From the NCBI GenBank assembly GCA_937936785.1, contig CALDDQ010000006.1:1-64000 (forward strand): a stretch of 64,000 nucleotides of DNA, in the 5' to 3' direction. Both the position numbers and the translations under genes were made by a program. Within the stretch, counting starts at the first letter, position 1. Every line of letters starts with the position of its first letter. This document shows positions 7,712-16,341 of this stretch, piece after piece. This DNA is from an uncultured Endomicrobiia bacterium. GTDB taxonomy: Bacteria; Elusimicrobiota; Endomicrobiia; DTEH01. The notes under the pieces were generated by a model. It was given only the letters and a program-made list of their open reading frames with translations, did not search any database and had not been told where the DNA came from.

Positions 7712-7890
7712 TTATTGATTGCATTTACCAAACAGTACATCCGAGATAATCGCATCGTGTTGTGCTCGGATAAATGCCACTTCAAATTCTACTCTGCTGG
7801 TATAGAATCGGTTTTTCAGGATGCCTCTGATAGTAGAGACCCACCAGGGGCCGTCTCGTTTGGTTCTTATTTTATTAGTTGAAGAAAGGA
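7712..7890 (-). pseudogene. Remnant of a large serine recombinase (Recombinase domain)
   Basis: The minus strand reads NKIRTKRDGPWWVSTIRGIL and then KNRFYTSRVEFEVAFIRAQH DAIIS-like sequence, ending at TAA 7714-7712. This is the hallmark of the PF07508 'recombinase' domain of large serine recombinases (IRTK-(x)-GxPW-xxSTIRxILxNxxYxG, then HxAIIS). Only about 55 codons are recognisable. The catalytic N-terminus and the zinc-ribbon C-terminus are absent, so it is a decayed fragment. Its position between the defence genes and tRNA-Ser suggests that it is a relic of the enzyme that inserted the island or an earlier one. Confidence 0.7.
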
Positions 7891-7973
7891 AGGAATTAAT
7901 ACGACTTATGGTAAAGAACGTAACTTTTGACGCAAAGAACGACGAAATACGGCTAAGTTTTTACTCCATACCA

Positions 7974-7999
7974 TCCGCCTACAACTAGGCTTCGGCGGA
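7974..7999. repeat. Isolated GC-rich hairpin
   Basis: TCCGCC (7974-7979) and GGCGGA (7994-7999) form an inverted repeat with a loop containing AGGCTTC. It is GC-rich in an AT-rich intergenic stretch and resembles the GCTTCG/CCGAAGG loops of the repeats inside the methylase gene. It could be a REP-like relic or part of a terminator for the recombinase remnant, but no T-run follows. The remaining sequence from 7622 to 8045 outside the promoter and remnant shows nothing else that I can name. Confidence 0.5.
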
Positions 8000-8044
8000 C
8001 AAATCAGATATTATGTCTTCTGATGGTTTTGAAAGCCGTATCAG

Positions 8045-8139
<95 letters not shown>

Positions 8140-8258
8140 CTATGTCAAAATATTTAGGATAGTTTTGATAAATTTGTAACGTATATTTATTATTTTTATT
8201 TGTGTAATTCAACAATTAATTACTAATTCTAAATAAATATATCATCTAATTTATAATT

Positions 8259-9926
8259 TTATATTTCATTATTATTTATTAAATTTTTTCTAAAAACTTT
8301 CAATGTTTCTATAACTACCGTTGCTGCTAATAAAAATAATATACTGCCGATAATTGTAACAATATTAAAACCATTATTTATAAAATTTTTTACTATTATA
8401 TGACCCAAAGCCCAAAATGTCATTGTCAACATAAAAACTGTTGGACTAATTATTACTAAATTGTTTTTACTGTTATTCTGTTTTGAATTCCAAAGATAAA
8501 TTACTATTAATACCAACGCTGCTAACAGTTGGTTTGTAGCACCAAATAGTGGCCAAACTATTTTCCAGCACGGGACCATTGTCCCATTAGCATCATAAAC
8601 TTTTGTGTTTAACAAAATTATTGGTAGGACTAAAGATGCTAATGTAGATATTATTCGTGATAAATTTGTGTTGTCTTTTAATTCAATAAATTCTTGAAAT
8701 ATATATCTTGTAATACGTGTTGCAGTATCAAGTGTGGTTAAAATAAATGCTGATATTACTAAATAACCTAAAATTTTTCCAACCTCTGCACTAAAACCTA
8801 ATAAAGAGACAAATTTTGCAATTCCGTGAGCATAAATTTCTACTGGCGGTTTAGAAACTAATTTGCTCTCTTTTGACAATATCATCACTGTTGATAGTGC
8901 AATCGTTGCAACTATACCTTCAAGAATCATCCCACCATAACCTACAAATTTAGCATTTTTTGTATTATCTAACTGTTTAGAAGTTGTCCCGGAAGAAACT
9001 AAAGAATGAAATCCTGACACTGCGCCACAAGCAATTGTAATAAACATAAACGGAACCAATGGTCCTATAGATTGAGAAGTAAAACTTTTTATTGCAGGAT
9101 ATGAAATACTATTTCTACCAAAAATTGTTCCAATAAAACCTATTATTACTGAAAAATATAAAATAAAACTTGACATATAATCTCTTGGCTGCAATAATAA
9201 CCACACCGGCAATATTGAAGCAAAAAAACAATATACCAAAAGTAGTTTTATCCAAAAATTTTTATCAAAAAAAATAAATTCATACTTTAAATTAAAATAA
9301 ATTCCTAAAATTATTATTATTAAAGCAAATATTGTTGTTGAAAAAAGTTTAAACTTAAACTTGTAAACTAAAAAACCAAAAATAACTGCTACTACAATAT
9401 ATAAAATACTAACCTGTGCTACTGACGGTTCTTTAGAAAAAGTTTCACCCGCTAAATCTGTAAATACAGTTATTACATAAACCAATGCTAACCATATAAA
9501 AACTAAAAATAATTTATATGTTCGCTTGTTAACATATTTATTAACAATCTCTGCTACAGATTTACCTTTATTGTTAACAGATAATATTAAACTTGCAAAA
9601 TCATGCAATCCTCCAACAAAAACTGTCCCCAAAACTATCCACAAAATTGCTCCTAACCAGCCAAATGATACTCCGGCAATAATTGGTCCAACAATAGGTC
9701 CAGCACCTGCAATTGAAGAAAAATGGTGTCCTAAAAGAACAAATTTGTTCGTTGGGACAAAATCTATTGCGTCATAATTATTTCTTGATGGGACTTCCTG
9801 GTCAGGTGTTATCTGAAAAATTTTTTCTAAAAATTTGCCATATAAAAAGTATGCAAGTAAAAATATGCTTGTTATTAGTAAAACATATAAAATCATTTGT
9901 TTGTATGTTACTAAACTAAAATACAC
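8259..9926 (-). CDS. cstA: CstA-family transporter (carbon starvation protein)
   Basis: This polytopic inner-membrane protein of 555 residues carries CstA hallmarks: FVPTNKFVLLGHHFSSIAGA, GPIIAGVSFGWLGAILWI, FVGGLHDFASLI, SGFHSLVSSGTTSKQL and TLDTATRITRYIFQEF. The family imports peptides or pyruvate under nutrient limitation. The listed start is a GTG, and an ATG ten codons later (9896) would give MILYVLLI. Neither has a clear Shine-Dalgarno, so the start is uncertain. The gene stands alone between tRNA-Ser and the NifX-like pair. At 555 residues it is shorter than E. coli CstA (about 700), in line with the shorter form of the family. Confidence 0.9.
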   Translation of the reverse strand: MYFSLVTYKQMILYVLLITSIFLLAYFLYGKFLEKIFQITPDQEVPSRNNYDAIDFVPTNKFVLLGHHFSSIAGAGPIVGPIIAGVSFGWLGAILWIVLGTVFVGGLHDFASLILSVNNKGKSVAEIVNKYVNKRTYKLFLVFIWLALVYVITVFTDLAGETFSKEPSVAQVSILYIVVAVIFGFLVYKFKFKLFSTTIFALIIIILGIYFNLKYEFIFFDKNFWIKLLLVYCFFASILPVWLLLQPRDYMSSFILYFSVIIGFIGTIFGRNSISYPAIKSFTSQSIGPLVPFMFITIACGAVSGFHSLVSSGTTSKQLDNTKNAKFVGYGGMILEGIVATIALSTVMILSKESKLVSKPPVEIYAHGIAKFVSLLGFSAEVGKILGYLVISAFILTTLDTATRITRYIFQEFIELKDNTNLSRIISTLASLVLPIILLNTKVYDANGTMVPCWKIVWPLFGATNQLLAALVLIVIYLWNSKQNNSKNNLVIISPTVFMLTMTFWALGHIIVKNFINNGFNIVTIIGSILFLLAATVVIETLKVFRKNLINNNEI

Positions 9927-10040
9927 AACTATAATGTGTATATAATTTTACAAAGACTAATTCAACAATATTGTCTTTTTATCTTAAATAATACAAAATA
10001 TTTCTAACACACAAATTGTTTTTTAATTTTATATTATTTT

Positions 10041-10409
10041 TTATCTATGACATCCATGTTGAGCGCAGGCATTGTCAATAGTAATTTCTTCTAACTGGTT
10101 ATTTTTAATTTTTTCTAAAACTTGTTCAACAGTAATACCAGAAGTTTTATAAACTCTTATTCCTGCATTATTTAACATATTTAATGCACGAAAACCTATT
10201 GCACCACTAATAATTATTGAAATATTTTTGTCTTTTAACAGATCCATTGGATGACACATTCCATGAGGATGATGGTTGTTTATGTTGTTAATTACTTCAT
10301 ATAAATTATTTTTATCATCATAAATCAGAAAAAATGGTGCACTACCAAAATGTCCATAAACTTTTGAACCTTTGCCTTTGTTTGTCTCTATTGGAATACA
10401 AATTTTCAT
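10041..10409 (-). CDS. NifX/NifB-type dinitrogenase iron-molybdenum cofactor-binding family protein
   Basis: This protein has 122 residues and a single PF02579 domain: MKICIPIETNKGKGSKVYGHFGSAPFF at the N-terminus, then HPHGMCHPMDLL, IIISGAIGFRALNMLNNAGI and a Cys/His-rich tail (ACAQHGCH). These small proteins bind iron-sulfur or metal clusters. No nitrogenase genes lie nearby, and in many anaerobes such orphans have an unknown Fe-S role. Its ATG overlaps the end of the upstream DUF134 gene (10406-10409), a common pairing. Confidence 0.88.
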   Translation of the reverse strand: MKICIPIETNKGKGSKVYGHFGSAPFFLIYDDKNNLYEVINNINNHHPHGMCHPMDLLKDKNISIIISGAIGFRALNMLNNAGIRVYKTSGITVEQVLEKIKNNQLEEITIDNACAQHGCHR

Positions 10410-10876
10410 ATTTTACCCCCTATACGACCACAACCATTTCTAAAACGGCCTAAACACCTACCATCATTATTTTGTTGTACTCTGTAAACATTTTTGCTAT
10501 CACATTCAGGACATCTTTGCGGTCTCATTGTCCCAAAAGTTACTGACCATTCTTTTTTACATTCCATACACAAAAATTTTCTTCCCATAATTTCCACCTC
10601 ACCCCCTTTTATCCTTAACGATTTCCCTTCTAACAAAAATTTTGCAATTTTTTTATGTGCAGAATCTAAAATGTTACCAAAAGTTTGTCTTGAGATATTC
10701 ATTTTTTTTGCTGCTTCTTCTTGATACAACTCTTCTTTATGAGATAAACGTATTGCTTCTAACTCATCCAATGTCAGGTTAATTTCTTCAATAGATGACA
10801 ATGGAACTCCAGCAGGTTTAAAATAAGTATACTGCGGATTAAAAAATACTTTTCTACATCTAAAAGGTCTCGGCAT
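10406..10876 (-). CDS. DUF134 family HTH and zinc-ribbon protein
   Basis: The DUF134 signature is present: MPRPFRCRKVFFNP at the N-terminus, LTLDELEAIRLSHKEELYQE, and a sigma-like HTH (AAKKMNISRQTFGNILDSAH). A CxxC...CxxC zinc ribbon follows (CMECKKEW ... CPECDSKN), then a CLGRFRNGCGR tail. I chose ATG 10876 because AAGGA lies 6 bp upstream, rather than the TTG 18 bp earlier. DUF134 proteins are putative regulators that accompany NifX-like genes, as here with a 4-bp overlap. Confidence 0.87.
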   Translation of the reverse strand: MPRPFRCRKVFFNPQYTYFKPAGVPLSSIEEINLTLDELEAIRLSHKEELYQEEAAKKMNISRQTFGNILDSAHKKIAKFLLEGKSLRIKGGEVEIMGRKFLCMECKKEWSVTFGTMRPQRCPECDSKNVYRVQQNNDGRCLGRFRNGCGRIGGKI

Positions 10877-10957
10877 AAAAAATCCTTTTAACAAGTTATT
10901 GGCATATGCTAATTATATAATACTAAAAAATTTTTGTCAACAATTAAAATATTTTTT

Positions 10958-11791
10958 TCAAAACAATTTTTTTATTATTGAAAAGACACCAAAAAATAAA
11001 CAGTATATAATAACTATTGTAGGAGATGTTGGAAAATCAAAAAAGTAAGAAATTACTATCCCTAAAACTACACTTAAAACAGACACTAAAAAAGATATTA
11101 TTGCTATTGATTTTATATTTTTAGCAAAAACTAATCCACACATAACCGGCATCACCAACGACGCAAATACAAACAATACTCCAGATATTTTCATTGAAAC
11201 ACTTATTGCCATTCCTAAAGTCAAATACAATAACAAGTCGTAAAAATAAATTTTTATCCCAACTGATGCTGCAGATAATGAATCAAAAGAAATGTAAAAA
11301 AAGTATTTACCAAAAATTATATGTATCAACATTATAATTCCCCCAACTACGCCTATCCACATAACATCCGTCCAGGTTGAATATAACAAATTACCGCTTG
11401 CAAAATCTGTATGTCCTGCTTCTATTGCAGGATTTTTTGAAATCAATATTATAGCCATACTTATACACAAAACATAAATAAATCCAACAACACTTTCTTT
11501 AGAATAATTTTTTAAAAAATTTTCTGTACTTAACAAAAATACCCCTATCATTGTTAAAACGATACTTGCCAGCGTAGGTTCAAAACCAAAAATTATACCT
11601 AATACTATCCCCAAAGCAGCAATTTCAGACAATGCTATTGAAATAAAAATTACCTTTTTTAAGTGAATAAATAAACCCAAATATCCACATAAAACTGCAA
11701 CTAACAACCCACTTAACAATGTAGTTATAAAAAATGGTTCTTTTATTAGTTGTATCATAGTATTTTTATAACACTGCTTTTTTATTTTCAC
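10958..11791 (-). CDS. znuB: Zinc/manganese ABC transporter permease (ZnuB family)
   Basis: This permease of 277 residues has about eight membrane segments and ABC-3 family features (SGLLVAVLCGYLGLFIHLKK near the N-terminus; ISFDSLSAASVGIK; AISVSMKISGVLFVFASLVMP). It overlaps the ATPase gene by 26 bp at its start. A shorter form could start at the M (TMIQLIKEPF) twelve codons in, which lies nearer the end of the ATPase gene. It forms the membrane channel for Zn or Mn uptake with the two upstream genes. Confidence 0.88.
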   Translation of the reverse strand: MKIKKQCYKNTMIQLIKEPFFITTLLSGLLVAVLCGYLGLFIHLKKVIFISIALSEIAALGIVLGIIFGFEPTLASIVLTMIGVFLLSTENFLKNYSKESVVGFIYVLCISMAIILISKNPAIEAGHTDFASGNLLYSTWTDVMWIGVVGGIIMLIHIIFGKYFFYISFDSLSAASVGIKIYFYDLLLYLTLGMAISVSMKISGVLFVFASLVMPVMCGLVFAKNIKSIAIISFLVSVLSVVLGIVISYFFDFPTSPTIVIIYCLFFGVFSIIKKLF

Positions 11792-12500
11792 AAGAGACTA
11801 TTTTTAAATCTGCACCAAAAATTGAATTTAAAACTTTTTCATCAAGGTATTCTTCCAAAATAACTTTTAAAGTTTGTGAATTAAGAAAAAAATATTTTTT
11901 TGCATAGTTTATAATTTCGTTAATTTCATGTGAAACAAGTAACACTGTAATTTTTTTTTCAGAATTCAAACTTTTTATTAATTCTAAAAGTTCTCTTTCA
12001 TATTTTAGGTCTAAATCACTTGTTGGTTCATCAAGTATTAAACAATTTGGTCTATTAACTAAAGCACGCGCAATTAAAACACGTTGTTTTTGTCCGCCGG
12101 ATAATGAAAAAAAATATCTTTCAGACAGATTTTCTGCCTTGACAAGCTTTAGCACGTTATAAACTAATTCTTTGTCAAAAGCAGAAAATCGTGTCCCAAA
12201 TCTTTTGTTACTTACGAGAGGCATTGAAACTATTTCAAAAACAGTGATTGGAAAATTTGTTGTCACAGAATATCTTTGTTGGCAATAACCAAATTTTATG
12301 TTTTTATCTTTTGATACTTGACCTTGTAATTGTTTTTTTATTCCCAAAATTGTATTAAGTAATGTGGTTTTACCAGTACCATTAGCACCTAATATACCAA
12401 CAAAATCTCCTTCGTAAATTTCAAAATTAACATTTTTTAATATAATATTTTTGCCATGCCCAAGAACAACATCTTTAAATTTTATTATACTTTTATTCAT
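11766..12500 (-). CDS. znuC: Zinc/manganese ABC transporter ATPase (ZnuC family)
   Basis: This ABC ATPase has 244 residues. It shows Walker A GANGTGKTTLL, a Q-loop (YCQQRYSV), signature LSGGQKQRVLIARAL, Walker B CLILDEPTSDLDL and the H-loop VSHEINEI. The gene lies 13 bp after the substrate-binding protein gene and overlaps the permease gene. It powers metal import. Confidence 0.9.
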   Translation of the reverse strand: MNKSIIKFKDVVLGHGKNIILKNVNFEIYEGDFVGILGANGTGKTTLLNTILGIKKQLQGQVSKDKNIKFGYCQQRYSVTTNFPITVFEIVSMPLVSNKRFGTRFSAFDKELVYNVLKLVKAENLSERYFFSLSGGQKQRVLIARALVNRPNCLILDEPTSDLDLKYERELLELIKSLNSEKKITVLLVSHEINEIINYAKKYFFLNSQTLKVILEEYLDEKVLNSIFGADLKIVSCENKKAVL

Positions 12501-12513
12501 TTGTCAAAAAGTA

Positions 12514-13404
12514 TCAATTTTGTGTTATTTTATTAATAATTTCATCCATAAGGTTTATGTATGTAGTAGATTCTTTTGTCCAAATAACATCATTTGGGAC
12601 TGAAACTGTTCTTATACCTGTTTGTTTTGAAACATAATCAGATGCTTTGTTAGGATAAAAATATTCTTTTAAAATAAATTTAACATCATTATTTTTTGCT
12701 ATTTTTATAACTTCTGCCAAATGTTTTGCTGAAGGTGCAATGCCAGGTTTCGGTTCTAACTCAATTAAAATGTTTATCCCAAACCGTCTTGCAAAATAAG
12801 TCCAACTTTTATGATAAGTTATAATATTTGCTGCGTTTAATTTTGACATTTTAGATTTCCAATCTAAAATTTTTTTATCTAACAGAGAAATATAATTTTC
12901 TAAGTTTTTAGTAAAAAAATCTTTATCTTTAGGAGCAATCTGAGACAATTTTTTGCTAACAGTTTCAGCAATAATTTTAACATTTTCAGGGTCTAACCAA
13001 TAATGCGGATTTCCTTCTGGATGAATATCACCTAATCTTGCATCTATTTTACCTTGAGGAACTTCTAACTTTTCAATGTTGATAGAAACATCTAAATACC
13101 TATCTTTACCAAAAAATATTTTTTCGTTTCTTGACGATTCAATTAAACTGTCTATCCACATATCCAAAGACATTCCAACAACTACCACCAAATCTGCTTT
13201 TTTTATAAAATTAATCATAGAAGGTCGTGGTTCTACAAAATGTGGATCTTGTCTACCATCAATAAGAGATATTACATTTACTTTATCTTTGCCAATTTGT
13301 TGTACTATATCACCTAAAAAACTCAGCGTAGTAACAACTTTTATTTGAGCAGATAAAAATATTGTGTTTAACAAAAAAATTATAATAAAAAAATTTTTTT
13401 TCAT
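12514..13404 (-). CDS. znuA: Periplasmic metal-binding protein (ZnuA/TroA family)
   Basis: This protein has 296 residues and an N-terminal signal peptide (KKNFFIIIFLLNTIFLSAQ). TroA-fold motifs with metal ligands are visible: DGRQDPHFVEPRPS (His), IHPEGNPHYWLDPENV (His), ITYHKSWTYFARRFG (His) and a C-terminal acidic ligand region (VSVPNDVIW). The His-rich insertion loop of dedicated zinc forms is short here, so Zn versus Mn is not certain, but the His-rich neighbour and the HEH-rich porin favour zinc. A strong AAAGGAG Shine-Dalgarno precedes the ATG. Confidence 0.88.
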   Translation of the reverse strand: MKKNFFIIIFLLNTIFLSAQIKVVTTLSFLGDIVQQIGKDKVNVISLIDGRQDPHFVEPRPSMINFIKKADLVVVVGMSLDMWIDSLIESSRNEKIFFGKDRYLDVSINIEKLEVPQGKIDARLGDIHPEGNPHYWLDPENVKIIAETVSKKLSQIAPKDKDFFTKNLENYISLLDKKILDWKSKMSKLNAANIITYHKSWTYFARRFGINILIELEPKPGIAPSAKHLAEVIKIAKNNDVKFILKEYFYPNKASDYVSKQTGIRTVSVPNDVIWTKESTTYINLMDEIINKITQN

Positions 13405-13432
13405 ATATTAAAATCTCCTTTTTTTTTAACCT

Positions 13433-14584
13433 TTATTGTAAAACATGCGAGTGCGGACCTAAACCAAATACTATTTGCAAATATCCTTCAGAAATTTCTT
13501 GTTCTTCTAAAAATCTATTATATTGTAAACGCAATTTTGTAGTTTCAGTTAAATTTCGTGTAATAATAGCAGATATTGAAGATCTTGTTTCTTTAGTTGG
13601 AAAAATATTTTCTGTCCAATCATATCTCAACCCTAAAACCCAAAATTTTGATACTTGATACCCCAAATAATTATACATACCATACCGTTCTAAAATTCCT
13701 ATAGGAACTTCTCGTATTGCTTTTAAAACTTCTGTTTGAAATATTATCTTTTTAAATGCTAAAGGAAATAGTTTATATGTTAAATCAAAACCAAAAATTT
13801 GTGTTTCATCTTTATGATGTAAATAATGTGACCCCATCCCACGAACAAACGAAAATCCTATCTCTAACTCAGAATCTTTTGTAATACCAAAAGATGACCA
13901 TAACCTATTTGAATAAACCTTGTCTGCTAACGAAAATTCTCCAGCATTTTCTTTTGGAACTAATATTTCTTCTATATTTTCACCATTGATATCTATCAAT
14001 GGTGCTGTTTGTAACTTTTTTTCTTCATAACCATGCTCGTGTAAAGCAACCCACCAATATCCAGCATCTATTTGCAAAAAAATTGGTATTGGAAACAAAT
14101 AACTTAAATTAAAACCTTCACCTGATAATCCATGCTCACCTAAAAAAGTTGTTATAGCCATAGGTTGGTCAACATACGGTCGTTCATGTTGATGCACTTT
14201 GTTAATTTTTCCAAAATCAATAAGACTTTTACCTACTTTTAAACTAAAATTATCCCACAATTTAAGAAATGTCACATTTGCTTCTTCAAGGTCAACTTTA
14301 AATTCATTCTCATGTCTATGTAACGAAAAAAATATATCTGACCGAACTGACGGATACAAATATCCCTGAAAAGCGACCTCTATTTCCTTAGGTAAAATTT
14401 TATCTTTTGAAGAATCATTCTCATATGAAGAAATTTTTCCTACAATATTTCCTAAAATACTTATATCAGGTAACAATGCAGTTCTATTTTTTATTGTTGG
14501 AGATGGGTTTAACAAAATGTTTTGTGAATAACTTTGTACTGTTACCAATAATACCAATATACCTAATTTTATAGTTTTATTCAT
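13433..14584 (-). CDS. Outer-membrane beta-barrel protein of the metal-uptake operon
   Basis: This 383-residue protein has a signal peptide (LGILVLLVTVQSYSQ), alternating amphipathic strands and a barrel-like end. It lacks a TonB box or plug domain, so it looks like a porin-type barrel rather than a TonB receptor. It is notably His-rich (LHRHENEF, HQHERPYV, WVALHEHGYEEK, GSHYLHHKDE, GPHSHVLQ), as expected of a protein handling zinc at the surface. It lies 28 bp upstream of the znuA-like gene in the same direction. The family is not named with confidence. I infer metal passage across the outer membrane. Confidence 0.7.
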   Translation of the reverse strand: MNKTIKLGILVLLVTVQSYSQNILLNPSPTIKNRTALLPDISILGNIVGKISSYENDSSKDKILPKEIEVAFQGYLYPSVRSDIFFSLHRHENEFKVDLEEANVTFLKLWDNFSLKVGKSLIDFGKINKVHQHERPYVDQPMAITTFLGEHGLSGEGFNLSYLFPIPIFLQIDAGYWWVALHEHGYEEKKLQTAPLIDINGENIEEILVPKENAGEFSLADKVYSNRLWSSFGITKDSELEIGFSFVRGMGSHYLHHKDETQIFGFDLTYKLFPLAFKKIIFQTEVLKAIREVPIGILERYGMYNYLGYQVSKFWVLGLRYDWTENIFPTKETRSSISAIITRNLTETTKLRLQYNRFLEEQEISEGYLQIVFGLGPHSHVLQ

Positions 14585-14637
14585 ATTACCTCCTTAATTT
14601 AACTAATATAAAAATTATTGGTTATAACTTTATTTAG

Positions 14638-14964
14638 TTAAATTTTAGGAGGTGCACGGTTAAGGAAAGGAATCTTTTGCAGAACAATTTGTTTAAAAGA
14701 AATCAGAATAAGAACTGTTAAAAAATTTCTCAAACTAAAAAATATTGTTTTTTCTACCAGTGCTACATTGGATAAATAATTAATTATTATACAAATTACA
14801 CAATTATTTTTATGTTCAGTTTTTTGGTGATGTTGTTTTTTTTCATAATGTTGTTCTACAAATTTATCATTTTCGTAATGTTTATGCAATAATAAAACTG
14901 CATTCAAAAACAAAGTTGTTAATACAAGAATAAAACTAATATATTGTTTTAATAACTTTTTCAT
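14638..14964 (-). CDS. Small His-rich membrane protein heading the metal-uptake operon
   Basis: This 108-residue protein has a signal or membrane segment (YISFILVLTTLFLNAVLLL), then a loop dense in His (LHKHYE, EQHYEKKQHHQKTEHKN), a CVICII pair of cysteines, a second hydrophobic segment and a C-terminal NRAPP motif. This layout resembles small metal-related proteins of the DUF2946 type, but I do not assign it firmly. It is the first gene of the collinear set 14964-10958. A weak promoter (TTGAAA-15 bp-TATACT on the minus strand) lies just upstream, around 14979-15005. It may buffer or sense zinc in the periplasm. Confidence 0.6.
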   Translation of the reverse strand: MKKLLKQYISFILVLTTLFLNAVLLLHKHYENDKFVEQHYEKKQHHQKTEHKNNCVICIIINYLSNVALVEKTIFFSLRNFLTVLILISFKQIVLQKIPFLNRAPPKI

Positions 14965-15058
14965 AAATTTTTAAAAAAGTATAATATTTTGTTTATCTTT
15001 TCAATATTAATATAAAAAAATTAAACCTTGTTCTGCCAATTGCAATGTTTCAAACTTA

Positions 15059-15131
15059 TGGAGACGAGGGGATTTGAACCCCCGACCTCTCGGTTGCGAA
15101 CCGAACGTTCTCCCAACTGAACTACGTCCCC
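15059..15131 (-). tRNA. tRNA-Ala (CGC)
   Basis: This is a 73-nt cloverleaf with acceptor GGGGACG/CGTCTCC and discriminator A. The G3-U70 wobble pair, the alanine identity element, is visible. The anticodon stem is TTCGG/CCGAG and the loop TTCGCAA gives anticodon CGC, reading GCG. CCA is not encoded, unlike in the tRNA-Ser gene. Confidence 0.93.
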
Positions 15132-15216
15132 ACTTTTGGATAAAATTTAGAAATTTTTTACTTTTAATTTTTTATTAAATGCTTATATCCATTTTTTAAT
15201 TTAAAACTTTACATAT

Positions 15217-16299
15217 CTAATCAACATTTAATATCATACCTTCAAAAATTTCTTTTACAATTTTTACTAAACTCGGATCAAAAAAAGTTCCTGATAATAA
15301 TTCTAATTGTTTTAAAACTTTTTCATCATCACTGCCTGCACAACGTAGATTTTCTACTGTTTCACAAATGTTTATAATCCTTGAACCTAACGGGATGTTT
15401 TCTCCTTTTAACCCATCTGGATACCCTGTTCCATCATAATTTTCGTGATGATGTTTTACTATTAGAGATATTGATTTTAACAAATGAATTTTTTCTAACA
15501 TCTCATATGCTTCAATTACATGTGTACGTTCTATTTCTGCTTGTTTTATAATATCTGTTGCATTTTCCATTGCAGTACGTAATTTTGAAGATAAATAGCC
15601 AATATCATGTAGTAGAGTTCCAAAATAAATGTCTTTATAACTATCACTTCTAGAATCCATCCCTAACGATTTTGCAATTAAAGTTGCCAATTGTGTCATT
15701 TTCCAGTATCTACCTTTAAACTTCGGTCTTACTGTTTCTATTGCAGAAACCAAAATTTCTGTGATGTGAACAAAAAAATTTCTTTGATTTTCGTTAAATT
15801 TTGCATTCATTATAGAAACTGCAGCTAAACCGGATAAACTTTCTAACAACTTTTGATCTTCCAAAGTATATTCTGCATTATCTTTTTTGTTTAAAACTTC
15901 TGCTACACCTACAAGTTCTTGATTTTCGCCAACAACCATCGGCGCTGCTAAAATATTTCTCGTTTTAAATCCGCTCTGCTGATCAAACCGTCCAGCAAAC
16001 CGTGGATCTTTTGCTACATCATTGATAATTTCAGATTTTTTTGTTAATGCAACATTACCCGCAATACCTTCTCCAATTTTTACTTTCATCTTTTTTAATA
16101 TTGCAACTTTTTCACCTGAAGCTACCCTAAAATATAGATGTTGTTTATCATCATCTACTACCATTATAGAACTCGCCTGAGAATTTGTTAACAGTTCAGC
16201 TGCATCTCCAATACGTTTTAACACTGCATCAAGTTCAAGTGTAGAAGATAAACTTTTTACAATTTCAAAAATTTCTTCTAATTTACTAATATTGCTCAT
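15217..16299 (-). CDS. GAF domain plus degenerate HD-GYP domain signalling protein
   Basis: The protein has 360 residues. Residues 1-165 form a GAF domain (ELDAVLKRIGDAAELLTNSQ, IGEGIAGNVALTKKSEIIND). Residues 180-355 form an HD-GYP-like domain, normally a cyclic-di-GMP phosphodiesterase. LLHDIG, ERTHVIEAYEML and HHHENYDGTGYPDGL are present. The first metal-binding His (usually HSxRV) is replaced (YWKMTQLA), HDIGK is HDIGY, and the usual DAxDAL is ETVENL. It may therefore bind but not hydrolyse the nucleotide. It follows pilB by 42 bp with a good GGAGATAACAG Shine-Dalgarno, so a role in pilus control is plausible. Confidence 0.85.
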   Translation of the reverse strand: MSNISKLEEIFEIVKSLSSTLELDAVLKRIGDAAELLTNSQASSIMVVDDDKQHLYFRVASGEKVAILKKMKVKIGEGIAGNVALTKKSEIINDVAKDPRFAGRFDQQSGFKTRNILAAPMVVGENQELVGVAEVLNKKDNAEYTLEDQKLLESLSGLAAVSIMNAKFNENQRNFFVHITEILVSAIETVRPKFKGRYWKMTQLATLIAKSLGMDSRSDSYKDIYFGTLLHDIGYLSSKLRTAMENATDIIKQAEIERTHVIEAYEMLEKIHLLKSISLIVKHHHENYDGTGYPDGLKGENIPLGSRIINICETVENLRCAGSDDEKVLKQLELLSGTFFDPSLVKIVKEIFEGMILNVD

Positions 16300-16341
16300 C
16301 TGTTATCTCCTATAAAATCTGTAAATTTATAAAAATTTAAA

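Noticed and set aside
10041-10876. NifX-like gene as a sign of nitrogen fixation.
   Set aside because: No nif structural genes are present. The NifX/DUF134 pair is common in non-fixing anaerobes.
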